Assembly: GCF_018131185.1 (NCBI RefSeq)
Contig: NZ_JAFCJE010000012.1
Coordinates: forward strand, 1-64,000
Reading direction: 5' to 3'
From: Bradyrhizobium diazoefficiens
Lineage (GTDB): Bacteria; Pseudomonadota; Alphaproteobacteria; Rhizobiales; Xanthobacteraceae
Length of the DNA: 64,000 bases
Shown here piece after piece: positions 16,190-23,371 of this stretch; the first letter of the stretch is position 1, and the number at the start of each line of letters is the position of its first letter. Below the pieces are notes generated by a model. It did not search any database. It was not told the DNA's origin and worked only from the letters and a program-made list of their open reading frames with translations. Both the position numbers and the translations under genes were made by a program.

Positions 16190-16645
16190 TCAGCGGACCG
16201 ATTTCGGATTGACCGGCATAAAGTCCTGATCGCGGCGCGGCTGGTCGGATCGCCCCTGGTAGACGAACATGCCCTTCTTGGTCGTGACGATATCGCCTCG
16301 TTGCAGGCTGTCGTCGCGGAGCAGACGTTCGGTCGCGACGAGGTCCGGATCCTCCGGAATCGGCTTGTAGAGCTCGGGGTGCTCGCGCCGCTCGCGCGAG
16401 ACTTCCTTGGCCCGGCGCCGCGCGTCATCGATTCGCTTCCGCCATTCGGAGCGCGTGACCTCCTGCTCGCTCGGTGGAAGATAGTCGTTGAGCGAGGGCA
16501 CCGGTTCGGTCTGGGCGCGACACGGGGACGGACTGGCGAGACCAAGACCGATGGCACCGGCGACGATGATGACCGTTCGGGACAGCGCCCCGAGGCGCTG
16601 GTCAACTGCCAAATGGCCACGTCGAACGGTTCGCACGCGTATCAC
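16190..16645 (-). CDS. Exported/anchored charged protein of unknown function
   Basis: 151 codons from a GTG; the hydrophobic stretch (TVIIVAGAIGLGLASPSPCRAQ) lies at residues 24-45, so the true start may be internal. The rest is highly charged with a helix-forming segment (SEWRKRIDDARRRAKEVSRERREHPELYKPIP) and a C-terminal QRGDIVTTKKGMFVYQGRSD, an RGDIV turn often seen in small periplasmic proteins. No family recognised. Start uncertain. Confidence 0.55.
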   Translation of the reverse strand: MIRVRTVRRGHLAVDQRLGALSRTVIIVAGAIGLGLASPSPCRAQTEPVPSLNDYLPPSEQEVTRSEWRKRIDDARRRAKEVSRERREHPELYKPIPEDPDLVATERLLRDDSLQRGDIVTTKKGMFVYQGRSDQPRRDQDFMPVNPKSVR

Positions 16646-16759
16646 TTCAGGGACACATCATAGGGACGATTAACCGGTAATTCTCGTCTCCCGCACTCTA
16701 TCTCCTTGCCAATTGCAAGGAAGCGAATTCGCGGGCGAGATTTCCTTAGTCGCCCTCGC

Positions 16760-16999
16760 CTAACGACGGCTCGATCCGCTGCCCCGGGTTGTGTTGCCGT
16801 GATAGGGCCGGGCCCGTCCATAAGTCGTCACCGGGGGCTCGATCCGGCTCGGAATATTCCGCGTGGCGTTGGGGGGCGCGGGCTGCGACGGATTGACGAT
16901 GATCACGTTGCGATTGGGCGTCGAGGGATCGTTGACGCCTTGGGCCCAGGTGCCGGCGGGCGCGACAAGGGCGAATGTGATCAAGACTAATCGTTTCAT
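16760..16999 (-). CDS. Very small exported Pro/Arg-rich protein
   Basis: 79 residues from the second ATG (MKRLVL), which has GGGAG about nine bases upstream; the first ATG abuts the GGGAG and is too close. Signal peptide VLITFALVAPAGTWA is cleaved before QGVNDPS. The mature part is disordered: Asn, Pro, Arg and Gly dominate and there is no Cys. It resembles the 17065 and 20675 products in having signal + AQG + small polar tail. Function unknown. Confidence 0.55.
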   Translation of the reverse strand: MKRLVLITFALVAPAGTWAQGVNDPSTPNRNVIIVNPSQPAPPNATRNIPSRIEPPVTTYGRARPYHGNTTRGSGSSRR

Positions 17000-17064
17000 G
17001 TGCGACATCTCCCGAGCATGAACGTCAGGGAGGCGAACACTGTTCCATCACAGATGCTTGCGCT

Positions 17065-17310
17065 TCACCTGGGCACGGCGACCAGCTTGCCGTCCCTCCA
17101 GACGCCTTGGGCCGCCCGTCCGGTCGGCAAGCTCCCTGTCACATTCCGAACCGCGGTCGGCCGGGAGGCCGCCTGAGTGGTCTGTTTCTTCTTATCGGGT
17201 GTCGTGATGATGCTGGAGCTCGTGGTGTTGGCCTGATCCTTGGTTCCTTGCGCAGACGCCGGTTGAATCAGGAAGGCCAAAAACGTGATTGCCGTCAAAA
17301 CGCCGCGCAT
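17065..17310 (-). CDS. Very small exported polar protein (AQGTKDQ family)
   Basis: 81 residues from an ATG; a TTG two codons earlier is not needed. Signal peptide GVLTAITFLAFLIQPASA is followed directly by QGTKDQ, the same six residues that follow the signal peptide of the 20675 gene. The mature part is Thr/Ser/Lys-rich and disordered until RNVTGSLPTGRAAQGVWRDGKLVAVPR, which may be a short folded hook. Likely periplasmic or secreted. No database family known to me. Confidence 0.58.
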   Translation of the reverse strand: MRGVLTAITFLAFLIQPASAQGTKDQANTTSSSIITTPDKKKQTTQAASRPTAVRNVTGSLPTGRAAQGVWRDGKLVAVPR

Positions 17311-17473
17311 GGTCAAACACCGGAATGAGGAGCTTGGCGAAATGTCACAGGTTTCCGTCCAAAAGCAACCCTCCGAGACGATCGCGCAGGATCATGGCAG
17401 GCCGGCGTAACCGACGGGTACGAGGTGAAAGACCTAGCGAAATAGGCTCATTCGGGCTACTTGATCGGCCTTG

Positions 17474-18655
17474 ATGACCGACTCCGGTGACACTGCGGCC
17501 AACGCTCCCACGACGCAAGAGATCAAAGCCGGGTTTATCCGTCTCCTGTCGAGCCGAATCCGCTCCGTATCCGACGATCCCCGACAGATGCGGGAGATCG
17601 TCTATGAGCTGGCGCGCGTCAAGCTTCTGGAACAATTCACGCACGCCGACGCGCGGGAATCTCGCGAGCTTCTGCAAGTCCTCGAACTTGCCATCAAGGA
17701 GGTCGAGCGTTCCTCCGAGCGCAGCGCCGCGGTGCCCCCAATCCTCCACACTCCCACTCCGCCACCCGTTCCGATGTCCTCACCGGTTTCGGTTTCGCCG
17801 CTAACTCCGAAGGACACGGGAGCACCACACCGTCCAGCCGCACCGCCAGCATCGCCCGACCGCCCCAAACGGAGCGGCGCCTTAAAATCTCTGGCTCGAT
17901 TGACGGCCATCGTGCTGCTCATCGGTGCGGCCGCAACCGTGGCCGTCAATTGGCCCCGCCTGAAGACACAACTGCCCGCATTGTCGCAGATGATCCGGCC
18001 GCCGGAGCGAGCGCCGAACAGCCCGGACTCTCAGCCGACTGCCAGCGCACCTCCCGCGGTCGGCGAAACCGCTGAACCGGCGCCGGATAGCCAGAAGGAG
18101 CCGGCGCAGCCTGCACACCCCTCGATTCCCCTGCCGACGACGTTTGGCGTCTATGCCCTGAGCGAGGGCCAGCTCCATGAGCTCAAGCCGGTGCCGGGCA
18201 AGATTCCGGACCGCCGCGTCGCGATCTCGGCGCCCATCACCACGCCGAGCGCGACCACATTGTCGGACGGCGATGTCAGATTCATCGTGTTCAGGCCCGA
18301 CGGGGGTGTCGATGCAAGCGGCACCGAAGTCCGGGTGATCGCCAAAGTCTCCCGCGCGATGGGCGTCGATGCCACCGGGAAAGCGGCCATCGTCAGCGCC
18401 GGTGATTCCTGGGTCATCCGCAGCATGTCGTACCCCTACAAGGTAGGCCCGATCGACGATCAGTCGAGGATGCTACTGCTTCAACCAGAGCAGGACGGCT
18501 TCACGCTCGCTCCCGGTCGTTACATCGTGGTGGTCAAGGGCATGGGCTACGACTTCACGGTGGCCGGAACGATCACCGATCCCAATCAATGCGTCGAACG
18601 CGTCAACGCGGCGAACGGCGCGTTCTACTCGCCCTGTCCGCCGCCCCGACGCTAA
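17474..18655 (+). CDS. Single-pass inner-membrane protein with periplasmic domain, unknown function
   Basis: 393 residues from an ATG at 17474 (a TTG just before is ignored). A cytosolic helical part (about 15-80: EIKAGFIRLLSSRIRSVSDDPRQMREIVYELARVK-like) is followed by a Pro-rich linker (85-130), one membrane segment (about 140-158, LARLTAIVLLIGAAATVAV), a second Pro/Ser linker (170-215) and a folded C-terminal domain (220-393) with FGVYALSEGQL, DGDVRFIVFRP, RYIVVVKGMGYDF and a Cys pair (NQCVERV...SPCPPP). Domain architecture suggests a periplasmic sensor or structural domain, but I do not recognise it. No clear operon partner. Confidence 0.68.
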   Translation: MTDSGDTAANAPTTQEIKAGFIRLLSSRIRSVSDDPRQMREIVYELARVKLLEQFTHADARESRELLQVLELAIKEVERSSERSAAVPPILHTPTPPPVPMSSPVSVSPLTPKDTGAPHRPAAPPASPDRPKRSGALKSLARLTAIVLLIGAAATVAVNWPRLKTQLPALSQMIRPPERAPNSPDSQPTASAPPAVGETAEPAPDSQKEPAQPAHPSIPLPTTFGVYALSEGQLHELKPVPGKIPDRRVAISAPITTPSATTLSDGDVRFIVFRPDGGVDASGTEVRVIAKVSRAMGVDATGKAAIVSAGDSWVIRSMSYPYKVGPIDDQSRMLLLQPEQDGFTLAPGRYIVVVKGMGYDFTVAGTITDPNQCVERVNAANGAFYSPCPPPRR

Positions 18656-18752
18656 AGCACGATCCGGAAAAGTGCGCAGCGTCTTTCCGGAAAGATCATA
18701 CTCAAACAACAACCTAAAGCGTGATGACGATCCTCATGGAATCGCGCTTTAG
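18653..18752 (+). repeat. Palindromic intergenic repeat, copy 1
   Basis: It begins at the stop codon of the preceding gene. The first part has GATCCGGAAAAGTGCGCAGC with a returning TTTCCGG...GATC arm; the second part is a separate hairpin with arms CTAAAGCG and CGCTTTAG. The first part is nearly identical, in reverse orientation, to the element at 22463-22516. I recall very similar sequences between many Bradyrhizobium genes. It may end transcription of both convergent neighbours. Confidence 0.8.
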
Positions 18753-18779
18753 CGCAGCCTCTGTCTTAGGCCCTCTGCC

Positions 18780-19058
18780 TCATTTGGCTGGTTTATTGTC
18801 TTTGGGCGCGTCCGCCGGCAAGTCGTCGACCTTGCCGTTGTTGGCGACGCATTTCTTGAAGTATTCGCGCTGGTCCTTGCCCGTTCCTTTTGCGCTTCCC
18901 GCCGCGGGGTTGCCGACTTGCCTGGGCGGAAAAGCCTTGGCCACCGCCGCATCGCATGCGCGCGCCACTTCGGCCGTGATGGCCGACGCCGTCGCCGGCG
19001 CGGCCAGCGTCAGAGCACCCGCCAATCCAACCAACGTCCGCAAATTCTTGACCGGCAC
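18780..19058 (-). CDS. Small exported protein with two Cys
   Basis: 92 residues from a GTG that has GAAGGAGC a suitable distance upstream. Signal peptide LVGLAGALTLAAPATASA is cleaved near residue 26. The mature part reads as two helices: ITAEVARACDAAVAKAF and KGTGKDQREYFKKCVAN, with one Cys in each that can form a disulfide. The tail is Lys/Asp/Pro-rich. I have a general memory of this as a conserved small Bradyrhizobium protein without a known role. Confidence 0.66.
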   Translation of the reverse strand: MPVKNLRTLVGLAGALTLAAPATASAITAEVARACDAAVAKAFPPRQVGNPAAGSAKGTGKDQREYFKKCVANNGKVDDLPADAPKDNKPAK

Positions 19059-19186
19059 CTCGTTGCTCCTTCAATCCGGAAATGATTGACGGGACCATAG
19101 CAAAAAGGATCGAGGCCCCAAACGGCAAAGCAACGCCGAAATTGCCACGCGAGCGCCGCTACGTGCGGCGCATCGCGAGCACTGCA

Positions 19187-19603
19187 CTAGCTGTTGAGCT
19201 GCGGCGGCTTGAAATCGGGAAAACGCGTGAGCATTGCGGTCCTGACGAACTTCAAGTGAGCAATGCTGCTTGCCAATTCCTTGAGCCGGCGCTGGCCATT
19301 CGAGATGTCGGCCGCAAAAAGATCCTGATGATGATTGTCGAGCGGCTCCCGCTCGAGATATTCGTCGGTGCCGTTTCCGAAGGTGACGGATGCACGCGCG
19401 AGGGCATCGTCGACACGCCGATTGAGGCCGGCCTGCTCCCGCTCCGCCTCCTGCAATGCTGTTTCGATGGCCGTCAGGACCGCACCGATCCGCGCGCGGT
19501 CGGTCTCCGCATCACGCTCGGCGGAGCGCGCCTTGAAGGTCTTGTCCTCGCGGCGGGAGCCGAGCAAGTTATGCGCGCGTGCTCGCAGGAATAGCTGAAA
19601 CAT
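19187..19603 (-). CDS. Soluble coiled-coil protein, unknown function
   Basis: 138 residues from MFQLFLRARAHNLLGS, the third of three in-frame ATGs, with GGGGA about eight bases upstream; the first ATG would add five residues. From about residue 20 it is a long charged helix (RREDKTFKARSAERDAETDRAR and ALQEAEREQAGLNRRVDDALARAS), then a second helical part ending in HLKFVRTAMLTRFPDFKPPQL. No signal peptide or membrane segment. Probably a cytosolic coiled coil; I do not recognise it. Confidence 0.58.
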   Translation of the reverse strand: MFQLFLRARAHNLLGSRREDKTFKARSAERDAETDRARIGAVLTAIETALQEAEREQAGLNRRVDDALARASVTFGNGTDEYLEREPLDNHHQDLFAADISNGQRRLKELASSIAHLKFVRTAMLTRFPDFKPPQLNS

Positions 19604-19644
19604 GTGGGCCATCCCCATTTCGAGATCTAAGCCGCTACCATCGG

Positions 19645-19935
19645 TCAGACATAGTTAACAAAGCCTAAATCCTGCGCCCGCTGCGCCTGGCTTCGTTCGA
19701 TCCACACCCGCCAGGCTCCTTCGTGCTTGGCATAGAGCTCGAGCCATCGAACGCCGTCAACCGCGGCGGCTCCCTTGGCCATGCCGGTTTCAGCCGCGAT
19801 TTGCAGCGTCTGCGTCACTGCGACATCCAGCGCTTCGAACTCCGCCGTCTCATCCAGCGAAAGGCCGATCAGAACACGATGCCGTTGCGTGTCAACGAAA
19901 TACCTGCGGGGCGCGTTGTGCCGTTGATCAATCAT
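19645..19935 (-). CDS. Small conserved cytosolic protein, unknown function
   Basis: 96 residues; the ATG at 19935 (MIDQRHNAPRRYFVDT) has GAGGGG at good spacing, while an ATG five codons earlier has none. It has a beta-start (RYFVDTQRHRVLIGLSLDETAEFEAL), a long helix (VAVTQTLQIAAETGMAKG) and a Trp-rich end (RWLELYAKHEGAWRVWIERS). It reads as a compact alpha/beta domain. Same strand as the 19187 gene, 41 bp upstream, so they may be co-transcribed. Confidence 0.55.
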   Translation of the reverse strand: MIDQRHNAPRRYFVDTQRHRVLIGLSLDETAEFEALDVAVTQTLQIAAETGMAKGAAAVDGVRWLELYAKHEGAWRVWIERSQAQRAQDLGFVNYV

Positions 19936-20504
19936 TCGGATGCCCCTCATTCATGATCCAGGGACCTGGAAGATCTTTCAGATGCCGGTCATAGGTGCAA
20001 ACAAACGCGATCAAATGAGGGCGCAGATCACAGCGCCCGGCAACGCAATGAGATACGTCATCCATGCCCACCTGTGCGCCGAAAAAATCGGGACGGCCCA
20101 ATGCTCGCAGTAAACTGATCCGTCTTAGGCTGCCCTTCTAAAGCGCTCAAGGACGGCGACGAGTTAACCTAACCTCACATGGCTGTTTCGACTTTACCAC
20201 GACCATCGGGTTGGAGCGGGCGGGCGATTACGATGGCCGCACCTCCGTTCATTGCAGCAAGCAGGCTTCATCTCATCACGTCGCGCGAGAACACCGTGGT
20301 TATACGGAGCGCCGCGTGCGGATTTCATCGCGGTAAGGTTGCCAGGTTAGCTTAATCCGCGTTGTTTGTTGCGAAGTCTCACCAATCGCATATCCATCTT
20401 CGCACCGGCTCCCCCAAGCCCGGCCCTACCCAAGCAGAGCCGTCGAGCGAACATGGGTCGCTTGGCGGCTTTGTCGTTGTGTCGACGAGAGGATCATTTT
20501 GGTT
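19936..20504. other. Intergenic stretch without a supported gene
   Basis: About 570 bp with no credible coding frame, repeat or hairpin. It is expected to hold the promoters of the 19645 gene (minus) and the 20505 gene (plus). Confidence 0.4.
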
Positions 20505-20678
20505 ATGGCGCGCAAGCCCTGGTCGTTCAAGGAAGACCGCAGGCTCATGGAGCTGGCGAAATCTTCGGCTTCGCTGGAAGAGGCGGCGAAAGCTCTCGGA
20601 CGCTCGCCCGATGCGATCAAGCGCATGGCCTTGCGGCTTGGTCTTTCGCTCAAGTCGAAGTCCGGCAAGAAGAGCTAG
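20505..20678 (+). CDS. 57-residue SANT/Myb-like putative DNA-binding protein
   Basis: ATG at 20505, stop TAG at 20676-20678. The sequence opens with KPWSFKEDRRLMELA, followed by SLEEAAKALGRSPDAIKRMALRLGL and a Lys/Ser-rich tail. This is the layout of the short SANT/Myb-like or GcrA-like helix-turn-helix: a Trp-containing helix, an [AS]-L-x-x-AA-x-x-LGRS turn and a recognition helix with Arg and Lys. A purine-rich GAGAGG lies 13 bases upstream, somewhat far. It ends by overlapping the stop of the convergent 20675 gene at a CTAG. DNA binding is inferred. Confidence 0.65.
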   Translation: MARKPWSFKEDRRLMELAKSSASLEEAAKALGRSPDAIKRMALRLGLSLKSKSGKKS

Positions 20679-20896
20679 TTGCGTGTTTTCTTCTGGGAGC
20701 CCATCCCGGGGCTGGTTCCGTAATTGGGTGTCCCCGTCCCCTTGAAAGCTCCACCCATGCTGTCCGAACCGGAGTTCGTGGCGGTGCCGCTGCGCGAGGT
20801 TGGCTGAGTGCCCGACGGCTGGTCTTTGGTTCCCTGCGCCCAGGCCGCGGAGCTTCCGACGACCAACGACAGGAGGAGGCTTAACGTCCTGATCAT
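20675..20896 (-). CDS. Very small exported Ser/Thr/Gly-rich protein (AQGTKDQ family)
   Basis: 73 residues from an ATG; a TTG three codons earlier is ignored. Signal peptide TLSLLLSLVVGSSAAWA is followed by QGTKDQ as in the 17065 product. The mature part is disordered: Ser, Thr, Gly, Asn and Pro, ending in SQKKTRN. No Cys. Its TAG stop is formed by the same CTAG palindrome that stops the convergent 20505 gene. Function unknown. Confidence 0.58.
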   Translation of the reverse strand: MIRTLSLLLSLVVGSSAAWAQGTKDQPSGTQPTSRSGTATNSGSDSMGGAFKGTGTPNYGTSPGMGSQKKTRN

Positions 20897-20980
20897 ACTG
20901 CTCAACTTTCATGCTCGGGCCGCGCGACGCTCGGTCAGGCAAACCACTCGGTAGCCCTTCCGGACCGGTCTACCCGTTAA

Positions 20981-21427
20981 ACCCTATCCTGGCCCCCGCT
21001 GGCTAGGATCAATTCCCAAGAGCTCGACGATCTCGCGCGCGCCGCAGCCATCGTGGCCGAGCTGCGCGACCATGGCTTCCGTGTCGCCATCGACGACGTC
21101 GGCGTTGGCCATAGTGGCCTGTCGCGGCTCAAAGGGCTCGGCGCCAACACGATCAAGATCGACAAGTTCTTCGTCGACACCATCACCGTGAATGCATCGA
21201 CCACGACGATCGTCGAGATGTTGGTCGCGCTCGCCAAGGACTTCCGGATGACGGTCGTCGCGGAAGGAATCGAGACCGAGGAGCAGCGCCGTGCCTTGAT
21301 CGCGTCCGGCGTCGAAGAAGGACAGGGCTATCTCGTCGCCGCACCGCTCCCGTTTGCGAAATTCAGCGAGCTCCTCGATTCACGCCGTCGCTCAGCATGC
21401 CCGGCTGGCGACGTCATGGTAGCCTGA
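20981..21427 (+). pseudogene. Truncated EAL-domain phosphodiesterase remnant
   Basis: Open frame after an in-frame TAA at 20978-20980. It encodes only the C-terminal half of an EAL domain: FRVAIDDVGVGHSGLSRL (the DDFG-like metal site), TIKIDKFFVD (KID), then MTVVAEGIETEEQ (EGIE) and GQGYLVAAPLP. The N-terminal half with the EAL motif itself is absent and no gene continues upstream, so it cannot hydrolyse cyclic di-GMP as the family does. An internal GTG at 21053 could start a short protein but without the catalytic Glu. The remnant suggests a past deletion or recombination at about 20980. Confidence 0.75.
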
Positions 21428-21563
21428 CCATCTCCGCCGCATCGCATCCGTCGCTCGCCGACGAAGTGGCCTCCCGAATTCCGATCGCGTCCAGGTTCCG
21501 GACAGTCCGCGCCCCGCAGGAACGACGAGGCGCTTTAACGATATTCTCGTGTTTCGAAGCGGA

Positions 21564-21956
21564 ATGGCATCCCAGCGGCTATGGTGGGCCATGCGCCGAA
21601 ACCACCTCATCGCAGCCGCAGGAATCTGCCTCGCTCTCATCGTCTATGCCACCCTGGCAAAGCTTGCGGGAAGGCCGGCGCTCATGGGGCATCACGAGGC
21701 CTACTGGATCGTGGTGATCGAGCGCTTCAGCGCCTATGGCCTGCTGGGCTTCCTGCTGGCTTTTCTGTTGCCCGGCCGGCTCGTATTGGCCTGCTCGCTC
21801 GTCGTGGCCGTCGCAATGGGGCTGGAAGTCCTGCAATCGCTGATCCCCGATCGTGACCCGGGTTTCCTCGACGTGCTGCAAAAGGCGGCGGGAGGCACCG
21901 TCGGTGTCATCCTCGCCCAGACGATCTTGGCCTTCCTGCCCCGGCCGCCAGCCTGA
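21564..21956 (+). CDS. VanZ-like small membrane protein
   Basis: 130 residues if the ATG at 21564 is used; a GTG five codons earlier and an ATG at 21591 are alternatives, none with a strong ribosome binding site. Three to four membrane segments: LIAAAGICLALIVYATLA, FSAYGLLGFLLAFLLPG, LVLACSLVVAVAMGLEVLQ and TVGVILAQTILAFL. The pattern ERFSAYGLLGF, then GLEVLQSLIPDRDPGFLDVLQKAAGGTVG, matches the VanZ-like layout (E/K..H..Y..LG, E..Q...P.R...D.L.N..G). Role of VanZ-like proteins is poorly known, mostly envelope-related. Confidence 0.65.
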   Translation: MASQRLWWAMRRNHLIAAAGICLALIVYATLAKLAGRPALMGHHEAYWIVVIERFSAYGLLGFLLAFLLPGRLVLACSLVVAVAMGLEVLQSLIPDRDPGFLDVLQKAAGGTVGVILAQTILAFLPRPPA

Positions 21957-22065
21957 AGCTCACGGCGCTGGAAAACCTTCCAGCGCCACGGCACATGCCT
22001 CCTACTTCATCATCTGCCCGCGCAGCTCGCCGCCTGGGTTCGCTGCGGTATGCATGTTCGCGTAG

Positions 22066-22347
22066 TCAAGCCGCCCCGCGCTCGCGGAACCCGGTTGGTG
22101 CCAGGGGTTCGGCCATTTGCCTATGGGTGCTCTGGAGCGCCTCGATGGCGCCGTCGAGATCGAAATCCGCTTCGCGGATCGAAGCGAAGAACCTGGCCGT
22201 CAGCGCCAGGTCGAGCTTGACGCGCGTTGCGCCGTCGCGGCTCTTGCGGCGGTCAAGCGACAAATGGATGGCCTGCAGTCGGGCTTCTGCCGGCGTGCAG
22301 CCGCTGAGCGTCGCCAGTTCGTCGTATGTCATCCATATCTGAGGCAT
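22066..22347 (-). CDS. Small protein with HTH-like N-terminus, unknown function
   Basis: 93 residues from an ATG. The N-terminus MTYDELATLSGCTPAEARLQAI reads like a short helix-turn-helix (Y-x-ELA-x-L-x-G-x-T), followed by a basic LDRRKSRDGATRVKLD and a helical C-terminal half (ALTARFFASIREADFDLDGAIEAL). It could be a small regulator, but evidence is weak. No signal peptide or membrane segment. It faces away from the VanZ-like gene with convergent orientation (109-bp gap). Confidence 0.55.
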   Translation of the reverse strand: MPQIWMTYDELATLSGCTPAEARLQAIHLSLDRRKSRDGATRVKLDLALTARFFASIREADFDLDGAIEALQSTHRQMAEPLAPTGFRERGAA

Positions 22348-22462
22348 GTTCTCGTCCGTCGTTTACTGCGGCCTCATCCTAGCTTTGCGCGACTGAACGC
22401 ACCGTTGCTGAACCGCGGTCGCAGCCCGTTTCACTGCGATAGGGTCAATGCAAGACTAATCG

Positions 22463-22516
22463 TTCAAGCATGATCTTCCGGAAAACCGCTGCGCACTTTT
22501 CCGGATCATGCTTCAA
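22463..22516 (-). repeat. Palindromic intergenic repeat, copy 2
   Basis: Arms AAGCATGATC and GATCATGCTT enclose a GC-rich core containing GCGCACTTTTCCGG. Its reverse complement is almost the same as 18661-18700. It overlaps the last codons or stop of the 22513 gene. Confidence 0.8.
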
Positions 22517-22959
22517 GAGACGGATGGCCTCGGAGGTGCAGGGAAATGGCGCGGCCGTGAACGGCTGTCGAGGCCCTTGGGCAATTTGTCATTGAACTTC
22601 ACGACGGCACTGCGAGCGTCCACAGCCGGCGCATCTTCCTGGCTGTAGATCAGCGTCACCTCGAACATCACGTCGGGCGCTTCCCTCGCCGTTCCGGAGC
22701 AGGTCGCCATTGCACCGTTGCACACGCCCGAGAGATTGACCTCGACCTCGTCCAGCCCGAACACCGTCGGCGGACCGTCGGCGTAGCGCCGCGTGGTCAG
22801 GACGGCCGTGAAGCGCTGCTCGTCATCGAACCGATAGGAACCGCCATAGGTGAAGAAGCTGTCGCAGCCGGAGATCCGTCCTTCCGCCAGATGCACGACG
22901 CCAGTGCCCTGGGCGCGCGGGGTCCTGAACCAGGCCGCGTACTTGCCGTCTCTCATCAT
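22513..22959 (-). CDS. GrlR-like small regulatory protein
   Basis: 148 residues from ATGATG (either can start). The N-terminal half has the layout of GrlR-type proteins: KYAAWFRTPRAQGTGVVHLAEGRISGCDSFFTYGGSYRFD, a lipocalin-like beta sheet opening, followed by a central RFTAVLTTRRYADGP and DEVEVNLSGV. GrlR is a repressor of type III secretion in enteric pathogens, acting by binding GrlA; rhizobial homologues are described only as GrlR-like and their partner is unknown. No GrlA-like gene is visible here. The last 25 residues are Pro/Arg-rich and disordered. Stop lies within the repeat at 22463-22516. Confidence 0.7.
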   Translation of the reverse strand: MMRDGKYAAWFRTPRAQGTGVVHLAEGRISGCDSFFTYGGSYRFDDEQRFTAVLTTRRYADGPPTVFGLDEVEVNLSGVCNGAMATCSGTAREAPDVMFEVTLIYSQEDAPAVDARSAVVKFNDKLPKGLDSRSRPRHFPAPPRPSVS

Positions 22960-23371
22960 GGAAACTTCCGCCGTAGAATTTCACTGGTATTTGCAACCAA
23001 CTCTGGGGCGCGACAATGACCGAGCTGGCGAGCATTCCGCCACGGTTAACGCCCTGCAAAGCCAACCCGTCGAATTGCCGCCGCCGCCCGAGGCTGACCA
23101 GGAGAAGGCGGTGATCCGGCCTCCTGCGACGATCGGCGAGAAGATCGGGGTCGCGAGCCGATCCAGCTCGGTGCCAAGAATTGCCGCACGACCACCTGAT
23201 ATCGTCCTCCGGCCAACAGCTTGACATCCCTTGTCGCCGATGGCGGGTTTGAACCACTTCCTGCTAAAGTGCACCAACACTCAAAGAGTGATTCTGGTCA
23301 CACTTGCCTGGCCGCTCTGCTGCTAAGCATCGCGCCGGGACGGGGATCCAACGAAATATCGGTCGAATTGA
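22960..23371. other. Intergenic stretch without a supported gene
   Basis: About 410 bp. Long open frames on both strands are Arg/Pro/Ser-rich shadows with no domain pattern. It should contain the promoter for the downstream FecR-like/cyclase pair. Confidence 0.4.

Noticed and set aside
16021..16190. Plus-strand stretch with codon-like composition ending in TTP-QGKSLLLETTT
   Set aside because: Reads like the end of a protein but has no start or upstream continuation and no family I recognise; could be a remnant but cannot be shown.
20362..20884. Two long plus-strand frames around the 57-residue ORF
   Set aside because: Arg/Ser-rich with no good start; the short frame at 20505 has the protein-like pattern instead.
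23240..23285. GGCGGGTTTGAACC resembling a tRNA T-arm
   Set aside because: No acceptor stem, anticodon arm or CCA-compatible pairing could be built around it.
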